A stretch of DNA of 64,000 nucleotides from Bacteroidales bacterium WCE2004 (GCA_900167895.1 FUZR01000003.1:62001-126000), one strand, 5' to 3'; counted from the stretch's first letter, positions 17,159 to 26,907 are shown. Numbers and translations: made by a program. The notes: generated by a model from the sequence alone, not told the origin.

Positions 17159-19506
17159 TTGTACGGGATTTTGAAGAATTGCCCCAGCTGGGTGTCCGCC
17201 AGTTCGGGGTCGAACGGCACGAAGCCGCTCCAGTGGTAGAAGGTATACTCGCCGAAGAGCACGCGCCCGTCCGGCGTCTCGTAGAAGTCGATGCGCACTT
17301 GCGGGAACTTGCCCGCGAGGGCCTCCGCCAGGGCGAGCATCTGCTCGAAATGCGCGGGCTTCGCGGGCGGCGTCGCCGCGTTGGGATGCCCGTTGCGGAT
17401 GTCCAGGTGCTGCCAGGAAGTGTCGAAGAAATCGAATTTGGTCTCCTCGTCCGGATTGTCGCGGTCCGTCGCGACGAAGAGGAAGCCCGGCTTGCCGCCG
17501 AAGCAGAAGATCTTGTAGTCGGCGAGGCCGGCGCCCAGGTATTCTTCCGCGATGATGCGGCGCGGGACGTCCTTGTAGGCCCATTCGCGGTCCCGCTTCC
17601 AGTAGTCGCAGGCCAGGGCCGCCGCGAGCTTGTCGCAGGCGGCCTGCCGGTCGAACGAAGCCTTGTCGGTGCAGATGATGGTGCTGCCGCTGTCGTGCGT
17701 GCATTTCAGCACGAACTGCGCCGGCAGCGCCTCCCAGTCGATCTGCTCCGGGCGCTCCCACACGCCGAGCGTCGGCACGACGTGCTCCGCGCCGATGCGC
17801 TCCGCCACGTAGGGCTTCACGGCCGCTTTGTCCACCAGCGTGTGGTAGAGCGGATTGCGGTCATGCAGCTTCTGCCACTGGATCTTCTCGGTGAAGGTGA
17901 AAGCCCCGCTCACCGACAGGGGCCGGCCGAAAACGAGCCTGTATTTCGTCCGCAGGAAGCCGCCGTCCGGCAGCCACTTCCCGATCTTGCGGAACACGTA
18001 CGCCCGTTCCCCGGGCGTCATCAGGTAGGCCCAGATGAACAAGGCCATCACCAGCCACCCGAACAGGATGCCGAACAGGCGCAGGCCCAGCGACCGGGAC
18101 GGGAAGGCCCACAGGATGATGGGGACCTCCAGCACGGCGCAGCTCACCCCGACCAGGAAAAGAACCAGCGTCACGAACGGCCGAATCGGGAATCCGGTGA
18201 GCTTGTGGGCCAGCGCGACGCGCTCCACGGCCACGACCAGATAGACGACGGCGAAGACCAGATAAGCCCATTCCGGGCCGGCGCCCAGCTTGAAGGCCAG
18301 CCAGACGAGCGGCAGGCCCAGGTAGGAAGTCAGGCCGGTGAGCAGATAATAGCGACGGACGCGTCCCGTGGCCTGCACGAGCGTGAGCAGCGGATTGCTG
18401 CCCAGGTCCACCAGCAGGCAGGCCAGCGTCAGGTACAGGAAAGTGACGGTATGGGGCGGGAGGGCCTTGTCGGGGCCCAGCCAGAGGTGCAGCAGCTGCT
18501 CGCCCGCCCCCAGGATGGGCGCGGCGAAGAACAGGATGACGAGCCAGGAATACTTGACGCCCTTGCGCACCAGCTCGAAGCAATAGTCCTTCTCGCCCGC
18601 CGCCCAGCTCTTGGTGATCTGCGGGTTGAGCGCGGTCAGGAAATTGGTCACGAACTGCTTGATGATGTTCTCGACCTGCAGGACAAGGCCCCGGGCGGCA
18701 TTGAGCGTGACGCCGAAGAAGACGTTGACGACCTGGTTGGCGCCCTGCGTATTGAACACGTAGGCGCTCGAGCCGAAGAAGCTCCAGCCGGCGAAGGCGG
18801 TCATCTCGCGCACCAGCGCGCCGTCCCAGACCAGCCGGCCGCGCGACTCGGCGAAGTGCCGGCGGCAGTAGAAGCCGTAGGCGGCGCGCACGAGCACGGC
18901 CACGCCGAGCATCAGCACGGCGTAGGTGACCAGCTTGTCGTAGGACGAGAAATACAGGAGCAGCGCCACGGTCAACTTGAGCACCGCCTCGCCGATGCTG
19001 ATCACGGCGAAGGCCGACATCCGCTCGTGCGCGATGATGGCGGCGTTGTAGGGGACGGCCAGCAGGTTGACCACCAGCACGCCCATGGCGCACTGCAGCA
19101 CCCAGCGGGCGGCGTCCATCCGCTCCGCGGGAATGTCCATGCGGTTGTTGAGCCACCACACGCCGGCCGTCTCCACGAGCACGACCAGCAGCGCGGCGAA
19201 GCCCAGCTGGATGAGCACGCCCGTCGAGAAGATGCGGCGCAGACGGGCGGGATCGCCCTCGCCCAGGCCCACGGCCAGGAAGCGGCTGATCGCCGCGGAC
19301 ACGGAGGCCGTGAGGAAGGTGAACACGGTCACCACGCCGCCCACGGCGTTGTAGACGCCATAGTCGTCGATGCCCAGCGTCCGGAACACCACACGCGAGG
19401 TGAACAGGCCGATCAGCATCAGCAGGAGCATGCGGAAGTACAGCAGAAGGGTGTTGCGCGCCAGTCTTCTGCTGTTCTCCGAAAGATGTCCTGCAGCCGG
19501 AGGCAT
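17155..19506 (-). CDS. Polysaccharide flippase fused to a TupA-like ATP-grasp domain
   Basis: 783 residues in one uninterrupted frame. Residues about 15-505 are a MATE/Wzx-type flippase: 12 or so hydrophobic helices, with NTLLLYFRMLLLMLIGLFT at the start and VGGVVTVFTFLTASVS. Residues about 515-783 are an ATP-grasp domain of the TupA kind (FTEKIQWQKLHDRNPL, FVLKCTHDSGS, IAEEYLG, DYKIFCFGGKP, VRIDFYETPDGRVLFGEYT). It would pair lipid-linked glycan export with ligation of an amino acid or similar group, at or below the inner membrane. A fused gene rather than two genes is unusual. Read-through error is possible but no frame change is seen. Confidence 0.8.
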   Translation of the reverse strand: MPPAAGHLSENSRRLARNTLLLYFRMLLLMLIGLFTSRVVFRTLGIDDYGVYNAVGGVVTVFTFLTASVSAAISRFLAVGLGEGDPARLRRIFSTGVLIQLGFAALLVVLVETAGVWWLNNRMDIPAERMDAARWVLQCAMGVLVVNLLAVPYNAAIIAHERMSAFAVISIGEAVLKLTVALLLYFSSYDKLVTYAVLMLGVAVLVRAAYGFYCRRHFAESRGRLVWDGALVREMTAFAGWSFFGSSAYVFNTQGANQVVNVFFGVTLNAARGLVLQVENIIKQFVTNFLTALNPQITKSWAAGEKDYCFELVRKGVKYSWLVILFFAAPILGAGEQLLHLWLGPDKALPPHTVTFLYLTLACLLVDLGSNPLLTLVQATGRVRRYYLLTGLTSYLGLPLVWLAFKLGAGPEWAYLVFAVVYLVVAVERVALAHKLTGFPIRPFVTLVLFLVGVSCAVLEVPIILWAFPSRSLGLRLFGILFGWLVMALFIWAYLMTPGERAYVFRKIGKWLPDGGFLRTKYRLVFGRPLSVSGAFTFTEKIQWQKLHDRNPLYHTLVDKAAVKPYVAERIGAEHVVPTLGVWERPEQIDWEALPAQFVLKCTHDSGSTIICTDKASFDRQAACDKLAAALACDYWKRDREWAYKDVPRRIIAEEYLGAGLADYKIFCFGGKPGFLFVATDRDNPDEETKFDFFDTSWQHLDIRNGHPNAATPPAKPAHFEQMLALAEALAGKFPQVRIDFYETPDGRVLFGEYTFYHWSGFVPFDPELADTQLGQFFKIPYK

Positions 19507-19510
19507 AAGC

Positions 19511-20167
19511 TTATTCCGTTACCGCAGCTTCACCCTGCTGCGCCTTGAGATCGTCGTAGAAAGCAACTGTAGACGCCTCCATATACGGACCCAGCCACAG
19601 CAGGCCGATACCGAGGGTCAGGATAGAGAGAAGGAACCAGCCGATGAAGCTGAACACGAGCAAGAACAGACGGAACTTGTGCCCCCTCATCATCTCCTGG
19701 CTGCGCTTGCTGGCATCCCAGGCGCTGATCTCAGGATGCTCTTCGAGGATATACGGCGTCATCGCATAGGCAAAGTACATGATGATGGCCGGGACGATGA
19801 GCAGACACATCCAGAGGAAGAGCTTGAGGTTCATCAGGAACATACCCCACACCTTGTGCCAATAGTTTGAGAAAGCGAGCCGGAACAAATTCTCCGGGAT
19901 CCTGTCGTCGCGATTTTCATACAACAGCCGGAAAGCATTCGAGGCCCCGACTTCCAGCGGGCTCATCAGAAATGTCCTGAACACGCTGATGCCAGTGGAG
20001 ATGCACTCGATCAGAAGAAACGAGAAGGGTATATACAGCGGCAGTTGCGTAGGAACGGTCAACAGCAGAATAAAGAAGAGAAAGGCCAGCATCGCGAGCA
20101 CGGCGGGCGCCCAGTTGCCACGCAGGCTTGCGCGCGCCGACCGTTTGTATTCCCGGATTGTCTTCAT
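19511..20167 (-). CDS. DUF975-family integral membrane protein
   Basis: 218 residues beginning MKTIREYKRSARASLRGNWA, the diagnostic N-terminus of DUF975, followed by about five or six transmembrane segments (FLFFILLLTVPTQLPLY, WMCLLIVPAIIMYFAYAM, LLVFSFIGWFLLSILTLGIG). Function is unknown in the family. It sits 16 bp after ispE and 4 bp before the flippase fusion, inside the operon. Confidence 0.8.
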   Translation of the reverse strand: MKTIREYKRSARASLRGNWAPAVLAMLAFLFFILLLTVPTQLPLYIPFSFLLIECISTGISVFRTFLMSPLEVGASNAFRLLYENRDDRIPENLFRLAFSNYWHKVWGMFLMNLKLFLWMCLLIVPAIIMYFAYAMTPYILEEHPEISAWDASKRSQEMMRGHKFRLFLLVFSFIGWFLLSILTLGIGLLWLGPYMEASTVAFYDDLKAQQGEAAVTE

Positions 20168-20183
20168 ATGAGGTTATCGTGTG

Positions 20184-20939
20184 TTATTTGCGGAACAGGC
20201 CGAACACGGCAGAGCCGGAACCGGACATCGACGCGTAGACGGCGCCGTCGGCGTAGAAGCGCGCCTTGAGCCGCTCCACCTCCGGGTGGATCGGGAAGAC
20301 GGACGTCTCGAAATCGTTGAACAGCACGTCCGGCCACATCTCCACCGGATAGCGGAGCGCTTCGCGCAGCGGAGGCAGGGCGAGCCGCTCGCGCGGAATG
20401 ACGCGCGAATAGGCCTCGCTCGTGCTCACGCGCACGCCTTCCGGCACCTCGACCCGGATCTCATAGCCGGACAGGTCGAGATCATAGTCGGACAGGCGGT
20501 CGCCGCGGCCCTCGCCGAACATCGGGCGGTTGTAGATGAAGATCGGGCAGTCGGAGCCCAGGCAGGCGGCGTAGTCCGCCAGCTGCCAGTCCTCCAGCCC
20601 GAGCTGGAACATCTCGGTCAGCGCCATCAGCGTGAACGCCGCGTCGGCCGAGCCGCCGCCCAGGCCGGCGCCCACGGCGGTGCGCTTCTCCAGGCGGATC
20701 TCCACCGGAGGCAGGTCGAAGTCGGACTTGAGCAGCGAGTAGGCGCGCAGCGTGAGGTCGTCCTGCCAGGTCACGTTGTCCGACGGCACGAAACGGAGCT
20801 TGTCGGACGGGACGATCTCCAGGACGTCCGTCATCCCGAAATACGGGACGAACAGGGTCTCGATGTCGTGGTACCCGTCGGGACGGCGGCGCAGCACGCT
20901 CAGGCCCAGGTTGATCTTGACGTTAGGATAGACGACCAT
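20184..20939 (-). CDS. ispE: 4-diphosphocytidyl-2-C-methyl-D-erythritol kinase
   Basis: 251 residues of the GHMP kinase fold. PNVKINLGLSVLRRRPDGYH is the IspE N-terminus, the ATP loop GAGLGGGSADAAF is near 90-103, and the C-terminal SGSGSAVFGLF motif is present. It phosphorylates CDP-methylerythritol in the MEP isoprenoid pathway; ispD of the same pathway is also in this window. The start overlaps the end of sufD by 17 bp. Confidence 0.95.
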   Translation of the reverse strand: MVVYPNVKINLGLSVLRRRPDGYHDIETLFVPYFGMTDVLEIVPSDKLRFVPSDNVTWQDDLTLRAYSLLKSDFDLPPVEIRLEKRTAVGAGLGGGSADAAFTLMALTEMFQLGLEDWQLADYAACLGSDCPIFIYNRPMFGEGRGDRLSDYDLDLSGYEIRVEVPEGVRVSTSEAYSRVIPRERLALPPLREALRYPVEMWPDVLFNDFETSVFPIHPEVERLKARFYADGAVYASMSGSGSAVFGLFRK

Positions 20940-21519
20940 AGATCTCTTCGGCTAACGGTTCGGGCAGGCGGCGGAGCACCGGGGCGAGGAAGGCGATCAT
21001 CTGAAGATGACGGGCCTCCGCCTCGGGAATGCCGCGCGAACGCAGGTAAAACAGTTCGTCCGGATTGAGGTAGCCGGTCGTGGCGCCGTGCGAGCACTTG
21101 ACGTCGTCGGCATAGATCTCCAGCTGCGGCCGGGACTCGACCCTGGCCGCGTCGGAGAGCAGGAGCGTATGGTTCTCCTGGTAGGCCTCCGTCTTCTGGG
21201 CGTCCTGGGCCACGTAGATCAGGCCGTCGAAGGACGCGCGCGCCGTCCCGCCCACGATGCCCTTGAAGAGCTGGCGGGAGACGCAGTGGGGGACGTCGTG
21301 GCGCACGAGCACGCGGATATCCACGTTCTCGGCGTCCGGACACAGATACAGCCCGGCCAGGTCGAGCGAGGCGCCGGGACCGGTCAGGTCGACCTCCAGG
21401 ACCAGGCGCGTGTCCGTGGCGGGCGGGACGACGAGGGTCATCGACAACTCCTCCCCGGCTTCCAGCCGGAGATACTGCGGCACGCTGTCGCGTCCGATGA
21501 CGTACACTTTGTTATCCAT
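20923..21519 (-). CDS. sufD: Short SufD-like Fe-S scaffold subunit
   Basis: 198 residues, less than half the usual SufD length (about 420-450). The C-terminal beta-helix core is well kept: SRQLFKGIVGG, ENHTLLLSDAARVESRPQLE, DDVKCSHGATTG and LFYLRSRGI. The N-terminal helical part of SufD is absent, and no upstream frame restores it because sufC ends there. It would join SufB and SufC in the SufBC2D complex that builds Fe-S clusters. The shortening may be lineage-specific or a real loss. It overlaps sufC by 8 bp. Confidence 0.85.
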   Translation of the reverse strand: MDNKVYVIGRDSVPQYLRLEAGEELSMTLVVPPATDTRLVLEVDLTGPGASLDLAGLYLCPDAENVDIRVLVRHDVPHCVSRQLFKGIVGGTARASFDGLIYVAQDAQKTEAYQENHTLLLSDAARVESRPQLEIYADDVKCSHGATTGYLNPDELFYLRSRGIPEAEARHLQMIAFLAPVLRRLPEPLAEEIYGRLS

Positions 21520-22267
21520 CGATGCCTTCGTAGCCTTTCTGTTCGATCAGGTCCACCAGCTCGCGGCCGCCCGTGCGGACGATGCGGCCGTCCTTGAGCA
21601 CGTGGACGACATCCGGGACGATGTATTCCAGCAGGCGCTGGTAGTGCGTGATCACGATGGCGGACGTCTCCGGCGTGCGGAGGCGGTTGACGCCCTCGGC
21701 CACGATCCGCAGCGCGTCCACGTCGAGGCCGGAATCCGTCTCGTCGAGGATGCTGAGGGTAGGCTCGAGCATCGCCATCTGGAAGATCTCGCAGCGCTTC
21801 TTCTCGCCACCCGAGAAGCCGACGTTGACTTCGCGGCGGGCGAACTCGCCCTTCATCTTCACGAGATTCATCTTCTCCTTGAGGAGCTTGATATATTCGG
21901 CCGGGGTGAGCTCGGGCAGGCCTTTTGCCTTGCGGCGCGCCGCGATCGCGGCCTTCATGAAGTTGGTGATGCTCACGCCGGGGATCTCCACCGGATACTG
22001 GAAGCTCAGGAAAAGGCCGGCCCAGGAACGCTCCTCGGGCTCGAGGGCGAGCAGGTCGCGGCCTTCGTACAAGACGCTGCCCTCCGTCACCTCGAAGGTC
22101 GGCCGGCCGGCGAGGACGGCGCCCAGGGTGCTCTTGCCGGCTCCGTTGGGCCCCATCACCGCGTGCACTTCGCCGCGGCGGATGGTCAGGTCCACCCCCT
22201 TGAGGATCTCCTTGCCGTCTACGGAGGCGTGGAGATTGCGGATATCCAGTAATATTTCGTTATTCAT
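21512..22267 (-). CDS. sufC: Fe-S assembly ATPase SufC
   Basis: 251 residues with Walker A GPNGAGKST, the SufC-type signature NVGFSGGEKKRCEI, and Walker B LSILDETDSGLDVDAL. The DETDSGLD form is characteristic of SufC rather than transporter ATPases. It drives conformational change of SufB/SufD in the cytoplasm. It overlaps pnuC upstream by 8 bp and sufD downstream by 8 bp. Confidence 0.96.
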   Translation of the reverse strand: MNNEILLDIRNLHASVDGKEILKGVDLTIRRGEVHAVMGPNGAGKSTLGAVLAGRPTFEVTEGSVLYEGRDLLALEPEERSWAGLFLSFQYPVEIPGVSITNFMKAAIAARRKAKGLPELTPAEYIKLLKEKMNLVKMKGEFARREVNVGFSGGEKKRCEIFQMAMLEPTLSILDETDSGLDVDALRIVAEGVNRLRTPETSAIVITHYQRLLEYIVPDVVHVLKDGRIVRTGGRELVDLIEQKGYEGIDG

Positions 22268-22865
22268 GCTTGTTGTAGAGTTTTTTCCAGGAAATGAGGG
22301 ACCAGATGGCGTTGGCCAGGTACAGGGCGCTGACGATCGGCATCAGATAGAGTCCCGAAAGGATGTAAAGGACGATGTTCGCCGCGTTGACCACCAGCCA
22401 GACGACCCAGCATTCCCAGCATTTCTGGGCGCTGAGGAACTGGGCCAGCAGCGTGAACATCAGCAGGTAGGAGTCCAGCCAGGGGGAAGGATCCACCTGG
22501 AAGACCGCGGGCCACTTGGCGGGCAGCCAGTCCAGGCACATCGCCCAGACGGCGCCGAACACGCAGACCGCGATGATGAGGCCCGGCCACTGCTCCTGCC
22601 GGATGTGGCAGACCTTGAGACGCCGGGCGTCGGCCTGGCTGCGCTCGCCCTCCCGGGGATGCGTCCAGCGCCAGTGGCCAAAGGCGTTGATGGCGAAGGA
22701 CACCGGCTGGAGCAGCATCGCGCTGTAGAGGTGCTGCTGCCAGAAGAGGATGAAAAGGAACACGTTGTACACGTATCCCACCCAGAAGTTGGTCTTCGAG
22801 TTTCGGCCTGCCAGGAAAACGCAGGTCAGGCCCAGCACGGCCGATATGATCTCGACCCAGGTCAT
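22260..22865 (-). CDS. pnuC: PnuC-family nicotinamide riboside transporter
   Basis: 201 residues with about seven transmembrane helices. Family features: [17 protein letters not shown], the central [11 protein letters not shown] (the PnuC GWxxW-like site) and W-rich [15 protein letters not shown]. PnuC proteins take up vitamin B3 ribosides or related vitamins by facilitated diffusion. It is embedded between sufB and sufC, overlapping both by 4-8 bp. There is no visible thiamine or NAD riboswitch, so the substrate is open. Confidence 0.88.
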   Translation of the reverse strand: MTWVEIISAVLGLTCVFLAGRNSKTNFWVGYVYNVFLFILFWQQHLYSAMLLQPVSFAINAFGHWRWTHPREGERSQADARRLKVCHIRQEQWPGLIIAVCVFGAVWAMCLDWLPAKWPAVFQVDPSPWLDSYLLMFTLLAQFLSAQKCWECWVVWLVVNAANIVLYILSGLYLMPIVSALYLANAIWSLISWKKLYNKHE

Positions 22866-24310
22866 CCGACGGAACCTTCAAGTGAGACGGACAGGAGCTT
22901 CTGCGCCTCGACGGCAAACTCCATCGGCAGGCGCGACAGGACCTCGCGGGCGTAGCCGCCCACGATGAGCGCGACGGCGTCTTCGGGGGCGATGCCGCGC
23001 TGGGTGCAGTAGAAGAGCTGGTCTTCGCTGATCTTGGAGGTCGTGGCTTCGTGCTCCACGATGGCGTGCGGGTTCTGGCTCCGGATCACCGGGAACGTGT
23101 GCGCGCCGCAGGTGCTGCCGATCAGCAGGGAGTCGCACTGCGAGTAGTTGCGCGCGCCCTCGGCCGCCGGGCCCATCTGCACGAGGCCGCGGTAGCTGTT
23201 CTCGCTGTGGCCGGCGGAGATGCCCTTGGAGACCACCCGGCTGCGCGTGCCGCGGCCCAGATGGATCATCTTGGTGCCCGTGTCGGCCTGCTGCCAGTTG
23301 TTGGTCATCGCCACGCTGTAGAATTCCGAAGAGGAGTAGTCTCCCTTCAGGATGGTGCTCGGGTATTTCCAGGTGACGGCGGAGCCCGTCTCCACCTGGG
23401 TCCAGGACAGATGCGAGCCGCTTCCCTTGCAGATACCGCGCTTGGTCACGAGGTTCAGGATGCCTCCGCGTCCCTGCGCGTCGCCGGGATACCAGTTCTG
23501 CACGGTACTGTATTTGACGTCCGCGTCCTTCTCCACGATGATCTCCACCACGGCGGCGTGCAGCTGGTTCTCGTCGCGCATCGGGGCGGTGCAGCCCTCC
23601 ATGTAGCTGAGCTGCGCGCCCTCGTCGGCGACGATGAGCGTGCGCTCGAACTGGCCGGTGCCGGCCGCGTTGATGCGGAAATAGCTGGACAGCTCCATCG
23701 GGCACCTGACCCCCTTGGGGACATAGCAGAAGGAGCCGTCGGAGAAGACGGCGGAGTTGAGCGCCGCGAAATAGTTGTCCCCGACGGGGACCACCGTGGC
23801 GAGGTACTTGCGCACCAGGTCGGGGTGTTCGCGGACGGCCTCGGAGAAGGAGCAGAAAATGATGCCCTTCTCGGCCAGGGTCTTGCGGAAGGTCGTCGTC
23901 ACGCTCACGGAGTCGAAGACGGCGTCCACCGCCACCTCGCCCTTGGGCTTGACGCCCGCCAGGACTTCCCGCTCGTGGAGCGGAATGCCCAGTTTATCGA
24001 AAGTATCCATCAGGGCGGGGTCGATCGTCTCCGGCCGGTCCTCGTCCCGCTTGGGTGCAGCCCAATAAATGATGTCCTGGAAGTCTATGCGCGGAAGCTT
24101 GAGGTGGCCCCAGTGCGGCATTTTCATCTTCTGCCACTTGCGGAACGCGCCCAGCCGGAACTCGAGCAGCCACTCCGGCTCCCCCTTCTTGGCGGAAATC
24201 ATCCGGATGATGTCTTCGTTGAGCCCCTTGGGAATGTACTCCTGGGCGACGTCGGTCACGAAGCCCTCTTTGTACTCCTGCGCAGCAAAATCTTTGATTA
24301 TTTCTTCCAT
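22862..24310 (-). CDS. sufB: Fe-S cluster assembly protein SufB
   Basis: 482 residues, normal SufB length, starting [20 protein letters not shown]. Hallmarks: [45 protein letters not shown], the Cys-containing [14 protein letters not shown] and [14 protein letters not shown] segment (STCGAHTFP). Core scaffold on which Fe-S clusters are assembled. The longer open frame upstream to 24556 is not used, because the promoter lies between. First gene of an apparent eight-gene operon ending at 16478. Confidence 0.96.
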   Translation of the reverse strand: MEEIIKDFAAQEYKEGFVTDVAQEYIPKGLNEDIIRMISAKKGEPEWLLEFRLGAFRKWQKMKMPHWGHLKLPRIDFQDIIYWAAPKRDEDRPETIDPALMDTFDKLGIPLHEREVLAGVKPKGEVAVDAVFDSVSVTTTFRKTLAEKGIIFCSFSEAVREHPDLVRKYLATVVPVGDNYFAALNSAVFSDGSFCYVPKGVRCPMELSSYFRINAAGTGQFERTLIVADEGAQLSYMEGCTAPMRDENQLHAAVVEIIVEKDADVKYSTVQNWYPGDAQGRGGILNLVTKRGICKGSGSHLSWTQVETGSAVTWKYPSTILKGDYSSSEFYSVAMTNNWQQADTGTKMIHLGRGTRSRVVSKGISAGHSENSYRGLVQMGPAAEGARNYSQCDSLLIGSTCGAHTFPVIRSQNPHAIVEHEATTSKISEDQLFYCTQRGIAPEDAVALIVGGYAREVLSRLPMEFAVEAQKLLSVSLEGSVG

Positions 24311-24317
24311 TGAAGGG

Positions 24318-24349
24318 CAAAGATAGCGAATCTCTCCAAATCCACCAAA
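24318..24349 (-). promoter_or_regulatory. Promoter of the suf-led operon
   Basis: Minus-strand TTTTG region (CAAAA, 24346-24350), about 20 nt, -7 box TATCTTTG (24318-24325), 7 nt before the sufB ATG, so the leader is minimal. Confidence 0.7.
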
Positions 24350-24362
24350 AAAGGCGCACGGG

Positions 24363-24380
24363 ATCCACCTTAAGGTGGAT
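24363..24380. promoter_or_regulatory. Perfect 18-bp palindrome, candidate operator
   Basis: ATCCACCTTAAGGTGGAT is exactly self-complementary. It lies between the divergent sufB promoter and the promoter of the gene at 24441, about 15 bp upstream of the suf -33 element. The size and place fit a dimeric repressor or activator site; the protein is unknown. Confidence 0.45.
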
Positions 24381-24416
24381 TGTCCCCCCGGCGGCTCCCG
24401 GGCAGGATTTTTGTTA

Positions 24417-24424
24417 TATCTTTG
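24417..24424 (+). promoter_or_regulatory. -7 box of the gene at 24441
   Basis: TATCTTTG, 16 nt before the ATG; no clear TTG at the expected distance. Confidence 0.5.
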
Positions 24425-24440
24425 CACAAAACTTGACAAC

Positions 24441-25415
24441 ATGAAAAAACATTTTCTGATCACAGTCCTGTTCGCCGCGGCCCTGTGCGGGCTTCCCGCG
24501 GCGGCACAGTCCATTTGTTTCTGGACCAACGACGCGGACGCCGTTCCGATCCGCATCTATATCGACCATGAGTATTTCGGCGACGTGACCGTCGCCTACG
24601 AAGAGCAGCCCCTGATCGACTCCGAGGGCTGCGTGAGCGTGGACACGACGCCCGACCGCCATGAGCTCACGGCCGTGGACAAGTACGGCCGTGTCTACAA
24701 GGGCTGGCCGGGCTGGATCCGTCCGCGTGCGGACAAGGTCAACTACCTGAAGATCCGCGCCGGGCAGTTCCGCAACGTGAACCGCGAAGATTATGACTGG
24801 GTGTTCGTCGACTGGATCCCGATCTATGTGGACGTCCCCGTCGGCGGCTACGGCGTCCCGCTCGAGGACCTCGACCCGCTGGTCGACAACGACCTGCTGG
24901 TCGGGATGGGCATCGCAGCCCTCGGAGCGACGGCCGCGATGGGTGTCGCCGCCGCCCGCAACTGGACGATTCCCGACAACCGTTTCCCCTATTGCGCGAT
25001 CGGCCTGGGCACCGAATACATGACGATCCTGCATGAATGGCGCAACGTCGCCCAGTTCCGGGCCCGTTTCGGCAACCTCGGCGGCGTGTCGCTGATGGCG
25101 GACGCCGGCCACGCCCTCATCCTGGATTATTATCACCGTCCGTATTCTTCGATGCACCAGCCCGCCTCGATCTTCACCTTCAGCTTCGGCGCAGGTCTGG
25201 ACTACGGCGGATTCGGCTTCTCCGTCCACTACAAGCCGGCCTTCGAGGACTCTTTCGACACCTTCCTGAAGGCCCGGATCGCCTATGACTGGTGGGTCTC
25301 CAAAGGCACCGCCATCAACTTCAACGCCGGTTTCGGCGTAGGCGGTTTCGGCGCGGAAGGACTTTTCGACTACTACACGTTCCCCTTCGGCGTCAGCCTC
25401 CTGTTCAAACTGTAA
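24441..25415 (+). CDS. Exported hypothetical protein with C-terminal barrel-like region
   Basis: 324 residues with a signal peptide ([23 protein letters not shown]). The N-terminal third (to about 130) is a compact beta-rich domain reminiscent of PEGA-like folds ([20 protein letters not shown]). A hydrophobic helix follows (about 155-175), then repeated amphipathic strands ending [11 protein letters not shown], as in outer-membrane barrels. No family recognised with confidence. The ATG at 24441 was chosen because it gives a proper signal peptide and follows a -7 box. The symporter gene starts 1 bp after its stop. Confidence 0.7.
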   Translation: MKKHFLITVLFAAALCGLPAAAQSICFWTNDADAVPIRIYIDHEYFGDVTVAYEEQPLIDSEGCVSVDTTPDRHELTAVDKYGRVYKGWPGWIRPRADKVNYLKIRAGQFRNVNREDYDWVFVDWIPIYVDVPVGGYGVPLEDLDPLVDNDLLVGMGIAALGATAAMGVAAARNWTIPDNRFPYCAIGLGTEYMTILHEWRNVAQFRARFGNLGGVSLMADAGHALILDYYHRPYSSMHQPASIFTFSFGAGLDYGGFGFSVHYKPAFEDSFDTFLKARIAYDWWVSKGTAINFNAGFGVGGFGAEGLFDYYTFPFGVSLLFKL

Positions 25416-25416
25416 C

Positions 25417-26892
25417 ATGTCTCCCGCTGTCCTGCTGCTCGTCATCGCCTTGTATCTGGGAGCCGTCATCGGCGCCAGCTGGTGGATTTCGCGGCGTGCG
25501 CAGGGCAGCGCGGATTTCTTCCGGGGCGGGCGCAAGTCGCCCTGGTGGGCCGTGGCGGTGGCCATGGTCAGCACGTCCATTTCCGGAATCACCTTCGTGT
25601 CCGTGCCGGGCATGGTGGCGGCCTCGCAGTGGGGCTACCTGCAGATGGCCGTGGGCTTCGTGGCGGGCTACGCCGTGATCGCCTACGTGCTGCTGCCGCT
25701 CTACTACCGCCTCAACCTGAGCAGCCTCTACGCGTGGCTCGAGGACCGTTTCGGGACGTGGAGCCACCGGGCGGGCGCCGGTTTCTTCCTGCTCTCAAAG
25801 GTCCTGCTCTGCGGGGTGCGGATGTACCTGACAGCCATCGTGCTGCAGCTCATCGTCTTCGCGCCGCTGGGCATCCCCTTCTGGGTCAACGTGGCCGCCA
25901 CGATGCTGTGCGTGTGGCTCTATACTTTCCGCGGCGGGGTGCGCTCGCTGGTCTGGACCGACATGGTCCAGACGCTCGCGCTCGTGACCGTGGTGGTGCT
26001 CTGCCTGGTGCAGATCGGGCGGGCGATGGGACTGGACGCAGGCGCGCTGTACGGCAGCCTGCGGGACAGCAGGATGAGCCGTATCTGGTTCTTCGACGAC
26101 TGGCGCGACACGCGCTTCTTCTGGAAGCAGTTCTTCGCCGGGATGTTCACCACCATAGCGATGACCGGGCTGGACCAGGACATGATGCAGAAAAACCTGT
26201 CCTGCAAGACTTTGCGCGCCAGCCAGCGCAACATGATGTGCTACGGCGCCGCCTTCATCCCGGTCAACCTGCTCTTCCTCGCGCTCGGCGTGCTGCTGTA
26301 TCAGTTCGCCGCGGCGCGCGGCATTTCCGTGGCGAAGCCCGACGACCTCTTCCCCACCATCGCGTGCGGGGCGGACGCCGCCGGCGCCGCCTACATGCCG
26401 CCCGTCGCCTCCCTGCTGTTCGCCCTCGGCCTCACGGCCTCGGCCTTCAGCAGCTCCGGCTCCGCGCTCACCGCGCTCACGACCACGTTCACCCTGGACT
26501 TCCTGCACGCGGACAAGCGCCTGGACGAGGCGGGGCTGCTGCGCACCCGCCGCCGCGTCCATCTCGGCGCCGCCGTCGTGCTGGGCCTCGTGATCCTGGG
26601 CTTCGGCGCCATCCGCGACGGGAGCGTGATCGACGCCATCTACACCGTCGCCGGCTACACCTACGGGCCGCTGCTGGGCCTGTTCTTCTTCGGCATCCTG
26701 ACCCGGCGCCGCGTGCGCGACGGCTGGGTCCCGTTCATCTGCCTGCTCTCGCCCGTGCTCTGCTACATCCTGTCCGCGCACAGCGCCGAATGGCTGGGCG
26801 GCTACCGGGTCGGCTTCGAGCTGCTGCTCATCAACGCCGGGCTGACCTGGCTGGGCCTCTGGCTCAGCGGCGTCGGGCTGCGGCGCGGATAA
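25417..26892 (+). CDS. Sodium:solute symporter (SSS family)
   Basis: 491 residues with about 13 transmembrane helices. Family motifs: SADFFRGGRKSPWWAVAVAM at the first loop, STSISGITFVSVPG, and the Na-site region TASAFSSSGSALTALTTTF. It imports a solute with Na+ across the inner membrane; the close match in layout is to sugar/sialic-acid type SSS transporters of Bacteroidetes, but substrate is not determinable. It directly follows the exported protein gene and is probably cotranscribed. Confidence 0.92.
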   Translation: MSPAVLLLVIALYLGAVIGASWWISRRAQGSADFFRGGRKSPWWAVAVAMVSTSISGITFVSVPGMVAASQWGYLQMAVGFVAGYAVIAYVLLPLYYRLNLSSLYAWLEDRFGTWSHRAGAGFFLLSKVLLCGVRMYLTAIVLQLIVFAPLGIPFWVNVAATMLCVWLYTFRGGVRSLVWTDMVQTLALVTVVVLCLVQIGRAMGLDAGALYGSLRDSRMSRIWFFDDWRDTRFFWKQFFAGMFTTIAMTGLDQDMMQKNLSCKTLRASQRNMMCYGAAFIPVNLLFLALGVLLYQFAAARGISVAKPDDLFPTIACGADAAGAAYMPPVASLLFALGLTASAFSSSGSALTALTTTFTLDFLHADKRLDEAGLLRTRRRVHLGAAVVLGLVILGFGAIRDGSVIDAIYTVAGYTYGPLLGLFFFGILTRRRVRDGWVPFICLLSPVLCYILSAHSAEWLGGYRVGFELLLINAGLTWLGLWLSGVGLRRG

Positions 26893-26907
26893 TCTCCGGG
26901 CTTTTCG

